A DNA stretch of 17,509 bases from JADFRD01 sp964491015 (GCA_964491015.1 CAZBEY010000041.1:1-17509); one strand, 5' to 3'; shown: positions 8,208 to 16,197, counted from the first letter of the stretch. Notes: generated by a model from the sequence alone, not told the origin. Made by a program: numbers and translations.

Positions 8208-9479
8208 TCAAGCGTTTGTCTTAAGCCAATTATAGGTCACGGATTTTGGTCTGATAATGGGGATACCTAATGCGCGATTGACGACCATCTGGGATACCAT
8301 TCCCATTGCTCTGGAGATACTGAACAAAACTGTGTAGAAACTAAATTCTGTTAAACCAAAATGATACAATAATGATCCGGAAGCGGCATCCACATTTGGC
8401 CATGGATTTTTTGCTTTACCCTGTTCTTTTAGTACCGAAGGAACCACATCAAATAAGTTTTGGACAATATCGAATACAATATCATTTTTGATGTTTTCTT
8501 TTCCAAAGTTGATAAAAGCAGTAAATCGAGGGTCAGGACAACGCAATACAGCATGACCATAGCCGGGAATAACCCGCCCGCTGTTCAATCTGTCCCAAAC
8601 AAACTTTGTGAGCTCTTCTTTGGAAGGCGTTCCTTTAAAATGATCTCGAATTTCGAGAACGAATTTTAAGCATTCCTGATTTGCCAATCCGTGCAATGGT
8701 CCGGCAAGACCATTTAATCCGGCAGAAACTGCATAATAAGGATCAGATAACGCCGACGCAACTGTCAAACCGCTGAATGCACTCACGTTTCCGCCTTCAT
8801 GATCGCAATGAAGCATTAGATAAAGACGCATGAGTTTCTTTAAAATTCCATCAGGATCCGAGATCCCCAACATGTGAGCAAAATTTGCTCCCCAGTCTAG
8901 ATTTTTCTCCGGTGAAATCAGGTCGCCTTTGTTAAATCGAATTCTGTAAACGCCGGCTCCGATTGCAGGAAGTTTTGCCACAAGACGAATTGCATCTTCG
9001 AGAATGGCCTTCCAGAATTCTTGTTTCTCAATTCCTGCGTTATATTTTTGGCGGAAGACAGATTCATTTTCCATCACCAGAATAGCTGTATTGAACATCG
9101 CCATCGGGTGTGATTCTGCCGGCATTGATTTCAAAACGTCCCATACGTAGTCTGGGACTTCAGCATGTTCTGTCATTTTATTCTGCAAGTCTTTCAGATC
9201 ATCTTCTTCCGGGAGTTCACCAGTGAGTAGAAGATAAAACACTTCTTCTGGGAGAATGTGAGTAATATCCAATAGGGGAAAGCCGCGGATGATTAACCCT
9301 TTATCTGCGGATACTGAAGACGTATCACAAATTAGCCCTTTCACGCCGCGCATTCCACCGTATGACTGCCGGACCGTTACATTGCTTATAACCTGGTCGC
9401 CCTTTTCATCGATAATCTGTTTTGCTTCATATCTCCAGTCGGGGATTTTCTTTGATAGTTTTTGAATTAATAAAGACAT
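8208..9479 (-). CDS. Citrate synthase, mitochondrial-like type
   Basis: The enzyme condenses oxaloacetate and acetyl-CoA to citrate in the cytoplasm, the entry step of the TCA cycle. The 423-residue protein carries the catalytic triad in the spacing of pig mitochondrial citrate synthase: His253 ('GPLHGLANQE'), His299 ('VPGYGHAVLR'-type, here with Ile) and Asp354 ('NVDAASG'). The 46- and 55-residue spacings match pig His274, His320 and Asp375. The oxaloacetate-site His217 in 'HCDHEGGNVSAF' and the PROSITE-type signature at 296-308 are intact. These motifs are closer to the eukaryotic form than to E. coli GltA. The ATG at 9477-9479 follows a purine-rich ribosome site (AAAGGAAAGAG). It lies 21 bases after the DUF1015 gene and seven before the carboxypeptidase, so it may be co-transcribed with functionally unrelated neighbours. 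Some relatives run reversibly in reductive TCA cycles; the sequence does not decide this. Confidence 0.97.
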   Translation of the reverse strand: MSLLIQKLSKKIPDWRYEAKQIIDEKGDQVISNVTVRQSYGGMRGVKGLICDTSSVSADKGLIIRGFPLLDITHILPEEVFYLLLTGELPEEDDLKDLQNKMTEHAEVPDYVWDVLKSMPAESHPMAMFNTAILVMENESVFRQKYNAGIEKQEFWKAILEDAIRLVAKLPAIGAGVYRIRFNKGDLISPEKNLDWGANFAHMLGISDPDGILKKLMRLYLMLHCDHEGGNVSAFSGLTVASALSDPYYAVSAGLNGLAGPLHGLANQECLKFVLEIRDHFKGTPSKEELTKFVWDRLNSGRVIPGYGHAVLRCPDPRFTAFINFGKENIKNDIVFDIVQNLFDVVPSVLKEQGKAKNPWPNVDAASGSLLYHFGLTEFSFYTVLFSISRAMGMVSQMVVNRALGIPIIRPKSVTYNWLKTNA

Positions 9480-9500
9480 AATAATTCTCTTTCCTTTATT

Positions 9501-10763
9501 TTAATCTCCCAAACATCGTAAGACCAATCCCGAATATATCTTAGGGAAAAAGAATGTGGATTTTTGGGGCATGATTTCGCCTGCTTCAGCGATTGAAAAT
9601 ATTTCTTCCAATGTGGGTGGCTTGACAAAACAGGCGATATCATAGTTTGGATCCATTTGTAGTAAAGAAAGTGTTGATTTATTTCCACGTATATATGACA
9701 AATGTTTCAAATCGTTTTGATTGGATGTATCTATTCCAAACACGCGTTTTAATGCGAACGTATGTAATATATTCGTATCAAGTTCTCTGGAAGTTTTGCT
9801 TAGGTTTGAAAACATGGTATTTAGCTCTTTCCAATGTGTGAAATGTAACAACAAACCGGTGTCACTTTCCTTATGATAAACGCCAAAAACTCCTTTGCGT
9901 TTCGAACCATTTTCCAACACAGATACCACTCTTTCGGGACCGTTCATTTTTTCTATTTCAAAATAATCATTTAGACCAGAGATAATTGTATTAATATCCA
10001 TATTAATCCCCCTGAGTAAACGATGGGTAGGTAAAACAATCATTCCCGGATCATTGCTGTTTACCAACGTAACCATCACTTTATCTGCACCAATAATTTC
10101 AGGATGATTTTGCGAAAACCGAAGAGCCGTTTTATAACGGTGATGTCCATCTTTAATAACCACATTTTTTCCACTCATAACATCTTTAAATCGATTGATT
10201 TGATCATGTTGTGAAACTTGCCAAACTTTGTAATGCACTTCATCCAAAATAACATCAATGATGGGGTCATCATCTAATTCGTCATAAATCGCTTCTAATC
10301 CCAAAGTTTCATTTTTGTAGGCCATAAATATTTGCCCGGTATTTGTCAAAGTTGTTTCCAACAGTTTGTACCGGTTATCGATATATTTCTCAATCGTTTG
10401 TTCATGGGGTAATACAATTTTACCCAATTCAGTTAATTTCAATGCACAAATACAGCCAATTCGCTGAATGGTTTCATCCTTGTATTTAAACGCTTGTGAA
10501 ATGATATAAATTGAATCTGTTTCATCCTGAGTTAATATTCCATCATATTTCCATTGCTCTAAATTCTTGGCTGCATCTATATAGGAAGCTTTACCTTCTT
10601 CACGGTTCAGATTCAATCGCACAGAATTGTAAGGTGAAGCATTATAATAATGACGTTGTTCTTCAGGAGTAATAACATCATAAGGAGGTACCAAAACGTT
10701 ACGAAAATCTGGTATGCGGCGCTGATTATAACGCCAGCCTTTAAAGGGGGAGATATTTGCCAT
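9501..10763 (-). CDS. DUF1015 family protein
   Basis: The 420-residue cytoplasmic protein matches the DUF1015 family (COG4198) over its whole length. It has the N-terminal 'PFKGWRY' and 'VPPYDVITPEEQ' (about residues 6-36), the central 'KDGHHRYKTAL' (204-214), and 'VMVTLVNSNDPGMIVLPTHRL' soon after. No signal peptide or membrane segment is visible. The family has no settled function that I can confirm. The DGHHRY motif resembles the DGxHR motif of ParB-like nucleotide-binding proteins and of the ParB-related free-serine kinases, so a kinase activity on a small hydroxyl compound is a plausible inference. Supporting this, it begins five bases after the nucleotidyltransferase gene, at the end of the cluster that activates phosphorylated alcohols. 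Citrate synthase follows 21 bases downstream. The family call is firm; the activity is a guess. Confidence 0.92.
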   Translation of the reverse strand: MANISPFKGWRYNQRRIPDFRNVLVPPYDVITPEEQRHYYNASPYNSVRLNLNREEGKASYIDAAKNLEQWKYDGILTQDETDSIYIISQAFKYKDETIQRIGCICALKLTELGKIVLPHEQTIEKYIDNRYKLLETTLTNTGQIFMAYKNETLGLEAIYDELDDDPIIDVILDEVHYKVWQVSQHDQINRFKDVMSGKNVVIKDGHHRYKTALRFSQNHPEIIGADKVMVTLVNSNDPGMIVLPTHRLLRGINMDINTIISGLNDYFEIEKMNGPERVVSVLENGSKRKGVFGVYHKESDTGLLLHFTHWKELNTMFSNLSKTSRELDTNILHTFALKRVFGIDTSNQNDLKHLSYIRGNKSTLSLLQMDPNYDIACFVKPPTLEEIFSIAEAGEIMPQKSTFFFPKIYSGLVLRCLGD

Positions 10764-10768
10764 CCGGT

Positions 10769-11503
10769 TTAGAAAAGGTTGTCTTTATCTCTCTCCGCAA
10801 TCGCACGTGCACTTTTTAAATCTTCTGCAAAGTCGATTTCAAGACAGGGATATTTAGATACATCCGTTAAATAAACATGATTCTTATTAAGAATTAATTC
10901 TATTGCAGCTTCAAAATAATCTTCTTTCCCTCCGGCTTGGATCAATTGCTCGAGTGAGTTGCTAAAAACCTGGTTGAATTCTTTTGAAAATTTAGCCACA
11001 CCAATAAATTCTCCCAGGCAATTCTCCGGTACGAGTTTTTTCCCAATTGCAACCACGCGATTATTTGCTCCTTCTATCACTTTTACTTCTTCCATACCGC
11101 ATTTTTTTACTTCGACAGCCAACACCGTCTCGTGGGAATCTGAAATAACTTGTGCCAATAATTGTGAGGGATATAAAACATCTCCATTCATTAGAATATG
11201 ATTATCCTTTATAAGGCTATTTCTGCATAAGTAAACAGAGTGAGCCGTATTTGTCTCAAAAAAATGCTGATTAATAATATATTCTATATTTAATTCTGGA
11301 AAGTTCGCGGAAATAAAATCTATTATTTTCTCACGATAATATCCAATGACGATCGTAATTTGACTGATTCCTTGATTTTTCAACGATTCCAATTGTCTCT
11401 CTAAAATAGTTTTTCCACCTATTTCTAATAGACATTTGGGTATGGTTTCAGTTACAGGGTAAAGCCTTCGAGAAACGCCTGCGGCTAGTATAATTGCTTT
11501 CAT
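10769..11503 (-). CDS. LicC-like sugar/alcohol-phosphate nucleotidyltransferase (copy 1)
   Basis: This is a 244-residue GT-A-fold nucleotidyltransferase. It has the NTP-binding loop 'ILAAGVSRRLYP' (residues 5-16), Lys23 in 'IPKCLLEIGG', the strand 'ITIVIGYYREKI', and metal-binding Asp108 in 'MNGDVLY'. Residues 'ETNTAHSVYL' (83-92) correspond to the 'NNxxSL' element of choline-phosphate cytidylyltransferases such as LicC, and the tail ends with 'CLEIDFAEDL'. It therefore most likely transfers CMP from CTP to a phosphorylated alcohol, amino-alcohol or sugar; the substrate cannot be read. It is related to the 246-residue enzyme at 14714-15454. It lies 20 bases after a PF04464 transferase gene and five before the DUF1015 gene, so it is an operon member. 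The nucleotide-binding loop is slightly unusual (GVSRR instead of GxGxR). Confidence 0.88.
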   Translation of the reverse strand: MKAIILAAGVSRRLYPVTETIPKCLLEIGGKTILERQLESLKNQGISQITIVIGYYREKIIDFISANFPELNIEYIINQHFFETNTAHSVYLCRNSLIKDNHILMNGDVLYPSQLLAQVISDSHETVLAVEVKKCGMEEVKVIEGANNRVVAIGKKLVPENCLGEFIGVAKFSKEFNQVFSNSLEQLIQAGGKEDYFEAAIELILNKNHVYLTDVSKYPCLEIDFAEDLKSARAIAERDKDNLF

Positions 11504-11523
11504 AAGGGATGGAATCTAATGAT

Positions 11524-12624
11524 TTATTTAGTGGAGTCCATCAGCTTTGCTTCAATATAATCCACTAATCTGCGAGATGCATTCCCATCCGGTAAAAAAT
11601 GGAAATCTGATATTGCTTTGGTGCGTGCATTTTTTAATTCATCTGGTGATTCTAATATTTTGTTTACTGATTCAACCAATAGATCGGCGTTGTTTATTTG
11701 ATAAGTAAAATTCACTTTTTCCATTCGTGCTTTATCAAAACGTTTGTTTACCAGCCATGGAAATAATTTGTGATGTTTACGAAATGAAAAATCAAGACAT
11801 TGCACGATGGGTCGATTTAAAACCAAAAACTCAAACAGTGTTGAAGAAATATCTGTTAAGAGTAAGTCGCTGACTGAATAATATTGTATAATATTGAACT
11901 CTGTTTTATCTATTAAATAAACATTTCTTTTTTTGCCTAATTCACTAATAGCCTCCACATGGCTACGATACTTTTCCAACTGCCAAGAAAATTGATGCAT
12001 TTTCACAATCAGGTTAAAGTCATAATCGTTATTCCGTAGGGATTTAACAGTTTTATCTATGGATGAGGGATAAAATGTCGGTGTATATAAAACGGTTTTG
12101 CGATCGACATCTAATCCAATCTCTTTCAACAAATTTTGGGGATCCTTTTCACATGATTTTATCAATGGATCTAGTTTTGTAAAACCACAAAGTGCAAGTC
12201 GCTTTTTCTTAAAACCCTTTGCTAACATATTGTCCACTCGTTCCTGAGATTCAATGGCATAAATATCAATATCCGATGAAGTGTCCTTATAATAGGATGT
12301 CTTTAATCCGATACCATGATATATCATGACCTTTAAAGTATTCCCCTTGGTCAGTTGATGTATTTTTCCAGTATTTCCCACAAATAGAATATCGGGTTTT
12401 AGAGAAGAACATACGGCCCGTCTTTTCTTTTCTGTTTTCCCGCGAATAATATGAACTTGCCTGTCTTGGAAAACATGAGTAAAATAATTTTCTTTTTCTT
12501 CCCCTTCAGCAACAGACAGCGTTACGTAGACGGCATAATTATTTCTCTTTAATAATTCATCAATGACAGGAAGAAACTGAGGTAAATAGTAAAGGTGCCG
12601 GACATCAAATAAGGCTGTTTTCAT
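11524..12624 (-). CDS. CDP-glycerol glycerophosphotransferase-family protein (PF04464), copy A
   Basis: The 366-residue protein belongs to the TagB/TagF-like family that moves a phospho-polyol unit from a CDP-activated donor onto a growing chain at the membrane. Motifs in order are His103 in 'IYHGIGLK' (the family's HGxxxK site), 'GFTKLDP' (147-153), 'LYTPTFYPSS' (179-188), His210 in 'IVKMHQ' (family norm KxHP, so Pro is replaced by Gln), 'VSDLLLTDISSTLFEF' (251-266, Asp258), and a C-terminal 'DGNASRR'. No N-terminal membrane segment is present; the family binds membranes peripherally. Its length suits a single transferase domain without an extra glycosyltransferase. It is clearly related to the 370-residue protein at 16194. 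It overlaps the upstream 339-residue homologue by ATGA. No TagD-type cytidylyltransferase is nearby, so the donor may not be CDP-glycerol. Confidence 0.87.
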   Translation of the reverse strand: MKTALFDVRHLYYLPQFLPVIDELLKRNNYAVYVTLSVAEGEEKENYFTHVFQDRQVHIIRGKTEKKRRAVCSSLKPDILFVGNTGKIHQLTKGNTLKVMIYHGIGLKTSYYKDTSSDIDIYAIESQERVDNMLAKGFKKKRLALCGFTKLDPLIKSCEKDPQNLLKEIGLDVDRKTVLYTPTFYPSSIDKTVKSLRNNDYDFNLIVKMHQFSWQLEKYRSHVEAISELGKKRNVYLIDKTEFNIIQYYSVSDLLLTDISSTLFEFLVLNRPIVQCLDFSFRKHHKLFPWLVNKRFDKARMEKVNFTYQINNADLLVESVNKILESPDELKNARTKAISDFHFLPDGNASRRLVDYIEAKLMDSTK

Positions 12625-13640
12625 GATATAAGTTTTCTAATTTGCCTTTTTTGAAACCAGTTGGGTTTTTTCATTCTCAACGATTTTACCTCTTCAGAAT
12701 CAATCACTTTTTCGATGGCTTCAAGGATGCGCTTTGACGAACTCCCATCAGTATATGGATGAAGTTCATTTCTATATTTTTTCCGTTGGTTGTGATATTC
12801 ATTTCGATTTTTCAAACTCCGATGAATGGACGAGCCTAATTTTTTTGGATCATTGATATCAATTCCCTTTTCCTTCCTGGTGGTGGCTTTAAATGTGATA
12901 ATAGGCCGGTCAAGGAATAAATATTCATAAGCCACAGATGAAGTATCAGTTATCAGCAAGTCAGATGTTTCCATAGATGGATGAATATCATTATCATCCA
13001 CAATTATTAGCTGCTCACAGGCTAATTCATTATATTTCTCAATCCATTTTTGGTCCATCAAGGGGTGAAATTTAATTAACCAGCGGAAGTTTTCTATTTG
13101 TATCAGTTTTCTTATTTCCGGGAATAATGCTTTAGCACTGGTGTAGCGGGGACTAAAGGTGGGGGCATATAAAATCACATTGTCCATTTTTGTAAATCCC
13201 AATTCGGTTTTTCGGTGAGACTGGTTTTCTGCATGGAGATTGTCCATCTTCGACCAGCCCGTTTCCTTTACAAGGAAAGTGTGATGTTTTTGGGCTAAAA
13301 TATTAAATTTAGCCGTCAGGTAGGGTCCCGGAGTACAATAAAGATCAAAAAAGTTTGTGATTCTATAATGGCCCCGCTTTTCCTCACCTAATCCATGAAA
13401 AATTTGGACTTTAAGTCCCGGCCAAAAATCAGGGACCACATTTCCCGGAACAATAACTGCATCCGGATTAAATGCATCGACTTCCCGGCTGGTTTGAATT
13501 GATTTATCTGGAGTAATTATTTCTTTGGCTGAAGCAGTCGTAAACCACTTTACGATATGGCCTGACATTTCTGCCGCATTTTCCACCGGCTTCAGTATGG
13601 AAAAAGAGTATGGTTTGGTCACAAATAGCAATAATTTCAT
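12621..13640 (-). CDS. CDP-glycerol glycerophosphotransferase-family protein (PF04464), copy B
   Basis: This is a second TagB/TagF-like transferase, 339 residues, first in its transcription unit. Key sites are His82 in 'QIFHGLGEEKRG', 'LYAPTFSPRYTSAKAL' (157-172), His192 in 'IKFHPLMD' (a canonical KxHP), Asp232 in 'TSDLLITDTSSVAYEY', and 'DGSSSKRI' near the C-terminus. A basic tail ('RMKKPNWFQKRQIRKLIS') may help it sit on the membrane. It is shorter and more diverged than copies A and C and lacks their 'HLYxLPQF' N-terminus, so it probably handles a different acceptor, for example priming rather than extension. That division of labour is inferred from TagB and TagF. Its stop overlaps the start of copy A by ATGA. 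Upstream is an 85-base gap shared with the divergent sulfotransferase gene. Confidence 0.87.
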   Translation of the reverse strand: MKLLLFVTKPYSFSILKPVENAAEMSGHIVKWFTTASAKEIITPDKSIQTSREVDAFNPDAVIVPGNVVPDFWPGLKVQIFHGLGEEKRGHYRITNFFDLYCTPGPYLTAKFNILAQKHHTFLVKETGWSKMDNLHAENQSHRKTELGFTKMDNVILYAPTFSPRYTSAKALFPEIRKLIQIENFRWLIKFHPLMDQKWIEKYNELACEQLIIVDDNDIHPSMETSDLLITDTSSVAYEYLFLDRPIITFKATTRKEKGIDINDPKKLGSSIHRSLKNRNEYHNQRKKYRNELHPYTDGSSSKRILEAIEKVIDSEEVKSLRMKKPNWFQKRQIRKLIS

Positions 13641-13725
13641 TGGATAGGGATAAACCGCATGGAGAATTAAGATATTTTATTCGTAAACTTATGAAACCAA
13701 TATAATTCAAGAAAAGCCACTATTA
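13641..13725. promoter_or_regulatory. Divergent intergenic region with a probable promoter for the sulfotransferase
   Basis: This 85-base gap lies between the minus-strand start at 13640 and the plus-strand start at 13726 and is the only divergent junction in the window, so it must hold at least the sulfotransferase promoter. A perfect TATAAT occurs on the plus strand at 13701-13706, 20 bases before the ATG. The region 17-18 bases further upstream (TTATTC) is a poor -35. On the minus strand AT-rich blocks exist but no convincing pair of elements. I see no clear operator. Confidence 0.4.
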
Positions 13726-14724
13726 ATGAAAAATATTTCAAGAAAACCAATTTTTATTCTGGGGTCAGAAAGATCCGGCACTACCTTACTTCGCCTTATC
13801 CTTAACGCACACTCACAGATAGGTATACCACCTCAAACGAAATTCTCTCGAAAAATATTAAAACGGTTGCTGTTTTTTGGAAATTTAACACGTGAAAATA
13901 ATCGGTCAAAACTTGTTGAATGGCTTATGAAAAAACAGAAGAATACAAAATTAATAGATTTAAAACTTGACTCTTTCGATTTAAAAAAGATTTTAATTCA
14001 TCAGCAAACAGTCGGTGGATTTTTATCATCTATTTTTCAATTATACGCAATTAAAAACGAAAAAAAAAGATGGGGTGATAAACGACCATATTATATACAA
14101 TTTATTCCAACGTTGTTTAAGCTGTATCCGGATGCGCTCATAATTCATTTAATCAGGGATGGCCGGGATTGTGTCGCTTCTTTAAAAAGAATGAAATGGT
14201 GGAAAAAGAGTGCGATATATTCAATGTTGAATTGGCGGTACGCAATTCGAACAGGGAATAAGTCAGTAGGAATATTTCCGAATCAATTTTTAGAAGTGCG
14301 CTATGAAGACCTCATCAATGAATCTGAAAAAGTAATCAAAACTATTTGTGAATTTATCGGCGAAGACTTCGAAGAAAAAATGTTGGAATTTTATGCACAT
14401 TCGTCTCAATATGTTCCTGCGTACAAGATGGAATGGCATTATAAAACAACACAGCCAATTAGCAATCAATACATCGGCCAATGGAAAAACAACTTAACGA
14501 AAAAAGAAGTTCAACTTATATCCTGGTGCTGTAAGGATGAATTAATTAAATGGAATTATACTGATTCAATACTGGAAGGAATTTCCATAACTCAAAAAAT
14601 ATATTATTTAATACAATGGTTCATATTTTATTTAGAAATTATTTTGAATAAAATGATTATTAATTTCAACCAAATTTTTTATCCATATTCATTATCGTAT
14701 ATGGATAAGCCAATTAACAAGTAA
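13726..14724 (+). CDS. PAPS-dependent sulfotransferase family protein
   Basis: The 332-residue protein is a Sulfotransfer_3-type enzyme that moves sulfate from PAPS to a hydroxyl or amine of a glycan, lipid or small molecule. The 5'-phosphosulfate loop is 'GSERSGTTLLR' (13-23). The 3'-phosphate site is 'HLIRDGRDCVASLKRM' (141-156, Arg144 and Ser152). 'VRYEDLINE' (191-199) is the usual later element. A hydrophobic stretch at about 292-314 ('YYLIQWFIFYLEIILNKM') could anchor the C-terminus to the membrane. It is the only plus-strand gene and splits the polymer cluster in two. It is AT-richer: hand counts of 60-base blocks at 13921, 14101 and 14641 give 15, 21 and 10 G+C, against 24 and 25 at 9001 and 9121 in citrate synthase. 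This suggests separate acquisition. Its 3' end overlaps the convergent nucleotidyltransferase gene by 11 bases. Confidence 0.9.
   Translation: MKNISRKPIFILGSERSGTTLLRLILNAHSQIGIPPQTKFSRKILKRLLFFGNLTRENNRSKLVEWLMKKQKNTKLIDLKLDSFDLKKILIHQQTVGGFLSSIFQLYAIKNEKKRWGDKRPYYIQFIPTLFKLYPDALIIHLIRDGRDCVASLKRMKWWKKSAIYSMLNWRYAIRTGNKSVGIFPNQFLEVRYEDLINESEKVIKTICEFIGEDFEEKMLEFYAHSSQYVPAYKMEWHYKTTQPISNQYIGQWKNNLTKKEVQLISWCCKDELIKWNYTDSILEGISITQKIYYLIQWFIFYLEIILNKMIINFNQIFYPYSLSYMDKPINK
14714..14724. other. Convergent 3' overlap of two genes
   Basis: The sulfotransferase stop (TAA, 14722-14724) lies inside the end of the minus-strand nucleotidyltransferase, whose stop is at 14714-14716, so the coding regions overlap tail-to-tail by 11 bases. 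There is no room for a terminator between them, so each transcript must run antisense into the other gene. Confidence 0.9.
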
Positions 14725-15454
14725 ATATTTTTTCCGCAGCAAATAAATCATCTATAGTATCAATTTCATACCAATTCTCATTATCGAACACACACCCTTC
14801 AATCTCAATATTTCTTTTTTCCACTGCTAAAGCAATTGCCTGTTCATAGTAGCATTGTTTATTACCTTTTTTCAACAACCTTTTCAGTTCAGGCTGAATC
14901 ATTTTTAAGAAATCATTTTTTATGAAATGGTAAATATTAACTGTTTTCCAAAGATAGATATCCAACTCAGGCTTTGTTCCAAGAGACTTCATGTATAATT
15001 GATTAATGAGCCTGTTTTGGTCCATTGATACAGTTGTGCCTTTCATATGGGGCATCAAGGGAGCGATCGCCATAGAATTCTTTTTCATGCTTATTTTTTC
15101 AATTTCATTGTTACTATAAATTAAATCTCCTTCCAATAAAAGAAAATTTTCATTGATGGCTGGGATTACCATCGCCAATGAAACAACATTATTGGTGCGG
15201 TGCCAATCCTTATTTTTAATATAGGTTATTTCCATTCCATTCCATTGATCACCGAAGGTATCCATTATTTGACCCCCCTCGTAACCAATAACAAGAATGA
15301 TTTTTTTAAAGCCCATGGCAGCTAATTGATTCATCGACCGAATCAACAGGGGTTCGCCATTAATTGGTATGAGGCATTTGGGAAGTGCTGCTGTTTTATC
15401 AAAAAGTCGGCTGCCTCTTCCTGCTACCAAATAAACTGCTAGCTGAGTATTCAT
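14714..15454 (-). CDS. LicC-like nucleotidyltransferase (copy 2), paired with a CDP-alcohol transferase
   Basis: The 246-residue GT-A nucleotidyltransferase has the NTP loop 'LVAGRGSRLF' (9-18), Lys26 in 'LPKCLIPING', 'IILVIGYEGGQI' (52-63), 'RTNNVVSL' (86-93, the LicC-like NNxxSL element), metal-binding Asp110 in 'LLEGDLIY', and 'NWYEIDTIDDL' near the end. These features fit a cytidylyltransferase that makes CDP-choline, CDP-inositol or a similar CDP-alcohol. Its start overlaps the stop of the CDP-alcohol phosphatidyltransferase gene by ATGA. The direct pairing of a CDP-alcohol maker with a CDP-alcohol user resembles the two halves of the fused inositol-phosphate cytidylyltransferase/di-inositol-phosphate synthase (IPCT/DIPPS) enzyme, here as separate genes. 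The substrate is unproven. Confidence 0.88.
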   Translation of the reverse strand: MNTQLAVYLVAGRGSRLFDKTAALPKCLIPINGEPLLIRSMNQLAAMGFKKIILVIGYEGGQIMDTFGDQWNGMEITYIKNKDWHRTNNVVSLAMVIPAINENFLLLEGDLIYSNNEIEKISMKKNSMAIAPLMPHMKGTTVSMDQNRLINQLYMKSLGTKPELDIYLWKTVNIYHFIKNDFLKMIQPELKRLLKKGNKQCYYEQAIALAVEKRNIEIEGCVFDNENWYEIDTIDDLFAAEKIFTC

Positions 15455-16197
15455 TTATTTAATTCTCTTTCCAGTTTTTTCAAATATTTACTCCTCTGGA
15501 AGACACGACTATACATTTTTTTCAATAAAACTAAAAAGAGAAGCCAAAGGGGAAATTCTGGTATTTCAAATATTAATCCAAGTCCGATCCAAAAGTAAAA
15601 GTCAGCCTGATTGAATAATAATATTTTTTTCTGGCCTCTGAGTATGTATTTCCATGTGGGCACATTATTCAGTGATTTTACATTTCCTCCAGGTCGAATT
15701 TTCTTCCCGGTACCGATATGTTTTTGTTCTTCATATGCAACAGACCAATACACGTAACAGACTTCCAAATAAAAAGCTGCCGCCATTGGGCCCATGAGTA
15801 AATAATAAAAGATGGCGCCATTCACATAAGCGTAATAAGCTAGGCTGCTGCTGACAAAAATGAACCCAACACCATCTAAAATCCTGTCTAGGAAACCACC
15901 GTAAAGGCTCGTTTTATTTCGATAGCGGGCTAAATTTCCATCCATACTATCCAATACTTGACCCATTTGCAGTATCATGGCAGCCGCAATTATCAGCGGC
16001 CTGTCATTGGTCAAAACCATGACCGCCGGCAGCATTTTTGCAAAAAATGAACATATCGTTAATCCGGTGGGTGTTATCCATTTCCAATCACCAATAAACG
16101 CTAAAATCAACCAGGACATAGGGTCACCGAATGTCGTCGTCCACCAATCTCGCGCTTGACGGTTTTTAAATGAAGAATATCGCTCCCAAAAACTCAT
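15451..16197 (-). CDS. CDP-alcohol phosphatidyltransferase family membrane protein
   Basis: This 248-residue integral membrane enzyme transfers a phospho-alcohol between a CDP-linked donor and a second alcohol. The complete family signature D-x2-D-G-x2-A-R-x8-G-x3-D-x3-D is present, with Asp83, Asp86, Gly87, Ala90, Arg91, Gly100, Asp104 and Asp108; the aspartates bind two metal ions and perform catalysis. Hydrophobic segments occur at about 45-62, 66-81, 102-120, 122-145, 190-202 and 206-220, fitting the usual six helices. Which molecule is donor and which acceptor cannot be read, so the product could be a phospholipid headgroup, a polyol phosphodiester such as di-inositol phosphate, or a lipid-linked primer for the PF04464 enzymes. 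It overlaps both neighbours by ATGA and shares an operon with the cytidylyltransferase that probably supplies its donor. Confidence 0.92.
   Translation of the reverse strand: MSFWERYSSFKNRQARDWWTTTFGDPMSWLILAFIGDWKWITPTGLTICSFFAKMLPAVMVLTNDRPLIIAAAMILQMGQVLDSMDGNLARYRNKTSLYGGFLDRILDGVGFIFVSSSLAYYAYVNGAIFYYLLMGPMAAAFYLEVCYVYWSVAYEEQKHIGTGKKIRPGGNVKSLNNVPTWKYILRGQKKILLFNQADFYFWIGLGLIFEIPEFPLWLLFLVLLKKMYSRVFQRSKYLKKLERELNK

Noticed and set aside
9467..9688. Minus-strand open frame of 73 codons overlapping the DUF1015 and citrate synthase genes
   Set aside because: It is out of frame with the DUF1015 gene, which is conserved to its C-terminus.
13504..13710. Minus-strand open frame of 68 codons overlapping the start of PF04464 copy B
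   Set aside because: It is out of frame with a recognisable transferase and covers the divergent promoter region; composition is not protein-like.
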